Positions 6,366-6,515 of a stretch of 6,515 nucleotides of DNA are shown here, in pieces. Every line of letters begins with the position of its first letter. Position 1 is the first letter of the stretch. The stretch is from Limnohabitans sp. (GTDB lineage Bacteria > Pseudomonadota > Gammaproteobacteria > Burkholderiales > Burkholderiaceae_C). A model generated the notes under the pieces. That model was not told the origin of the DNA and searched no databases. It saw only the letters and a list, made by a program, of their open reading frames with translations. The position numbers and the translations under genes were made by a program. The DNA lies in NCBI GenBank assembly GCA_009693225.1, contig SHXP01000134.1:1-6515 (forward strand). Reading direction: 5' to 3'.

Positions 6366-6515
6366 TAGCGGATTCAAGCACGAAGTGCAACACGGGATAA
6401 CGATTGATGAAACACCTCTGCGGGCGTTTTAAACCCCAATCGTTTGCGGGGGCGGTTATTCAACCGATCTTCGATCATTTTAATTTCCCAGTCATTGATG
6501 TCTTTCATCGGGCGC
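6366..6515 (-). mobile_element. IS30-family insertion sequence, transposase 3' end, continues beyond window
   Basis: The visible 150 bases hold the end of an IS30-type transposase gene and, overlapping its last codons, the likely terminal inverted repeat: on the minus strand, TGTTGCACTTCG leading into TTGAATCCGC. In several IS30-family elements the last transposase codons (VALRA or VALxx) lie inside the repeat in this way. The exact outer boundary is uncertain by several bases because the other end and the target duplication are outside the window. Confidence 0.65.
6374..6515 (-). CDS. IS30-family transposase, C-terminal fragment (gene runs off the window)
   Basis: The 46 visible residues before the TGA at 6376-6374 read RPMKDINDWEIKMIEDRLNN and then RPRKRLGFKTPAEVFHQ, ending SLSRVALRA. 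The LNNRPRKRLGFKTPAEVF block is the hallmark C-terminus of IS30-family DDE transposases, just past the catalytic glutamate, which would lie outside the window. The enzyme cuts and joins the element's inverted repeats during copy-out transposition. The visible part has no frameshift or stop, so the element may be intact. It has the same orientation as the DapA-like gene and lies upstream of it, so read-through transcription into that gene is possible. Confidence 0.92.
   Translation of the reverse strand, partial: RPMKDINDWEIKMIEDRLNNRPRKRLGFKTPAEVFHQSLSRVALRA

Larger units (their letters stand above)
6288..6373. other. Gap between the DapA-like gene and the IS30 transposase
   Basis: These 86 bases are visibly AT-richer than the flanking genes. 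They contain overlapping candidate promoters on both strands, built around the shared core TTGACAA/TTGTCAA at 6332-6338, and the outer edge of the insertion sequence on the right. No gene is seen. Confidence 0.5.

Noticed and set aside
6378..6388. Small hairpin GCAC-GAA-GTGC at the end of the transposase gene as a terminator
   Set aside because: The stem is only four pairs and lies within the likely IS30 terminal repeat and coding sequence, so it is better explained as part of the insertion-sequence end.
5376..6432. Several plus-strand open frames opposite the DapA-like gene and transposase
   Set aside because: They are short, overlap the recognised minus-strand genes and show no recognisable domains.

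Overview
The window reads as a chromosomal segment of a betaproteobacterium, most likely Burkholderiales and possibly near Comamonadaceae. The evidence is the gene order (type IV pilus genes divergent from ponA, then cyaY, lptM and lysA) and the texture of the PonA and LysA proteins. The family-level placement is inference.

Layout. Positions 1-952 (minus strand) hold the remains of a pilM-pilN type (hofM-hofN type) operon start: a short PilM-like gene and a PilN-like gene overlapping as ATGA. Three in-frame stop codons break them, and each could be a former CAA or CAG glutamine codon. A divergent intergenic region (953-1091) follows, with a candidate promoter for ponA. ponA (1092-3467, plus) encodes an intact class A penicillin-binding protein 1A. 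A palindrome-rich gap of about 20 bases separates it from convergent cyaY (3489-3818, minus; frataxin-like protein). cyaY is divergent from lptM (3890-4060, plus; a 56-residue lipoprotein), whose candidate -10 box lies so close to the ATG that the message may be leaderless. lysA (4087-5361, plus; diaminopimelate decarboxylase) follows 26 bases later.

lysA then meets a convergent gene (5358-6287, minus) for a DapA/NanA-superfamily protein. The two genes share a TTAA palindrome in which each strand reads TAA. In many betaproteobacteria dapF would be expected after lysA, so this looks like an accessory insertion. The DapA-like protein keeps the family layout but has valine where the Schiff-base lysine belongs and lacks the threonine pair of true dihydrodipicolinate synthase. 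The window ends inside an IS30-family insertion sequence, of which only the transposase C-terminus and one end are visible (about 6366-6515).

How it fits together. PonA builds and crosslinks peptidoglycan, LysA makes lysine from meso-diaminopimelate (itself a wall precursor in such bacteria), LptM helps assemble the outer-membrane LPS translocon, and CyaY works in iron-sulfur cluster metabolism. Both edges look dynamic: decayed pilus or DNA-uptake genes on the left, and an insertion sequence beside an atypical aldolase-fold gene on the right. I see no CRISPR array, tRNA, rRNA or defence system. The points most worth following are the lysine-less DapA-like protein, the three nonsense codons of one type, and the possible leaderless lptM message.
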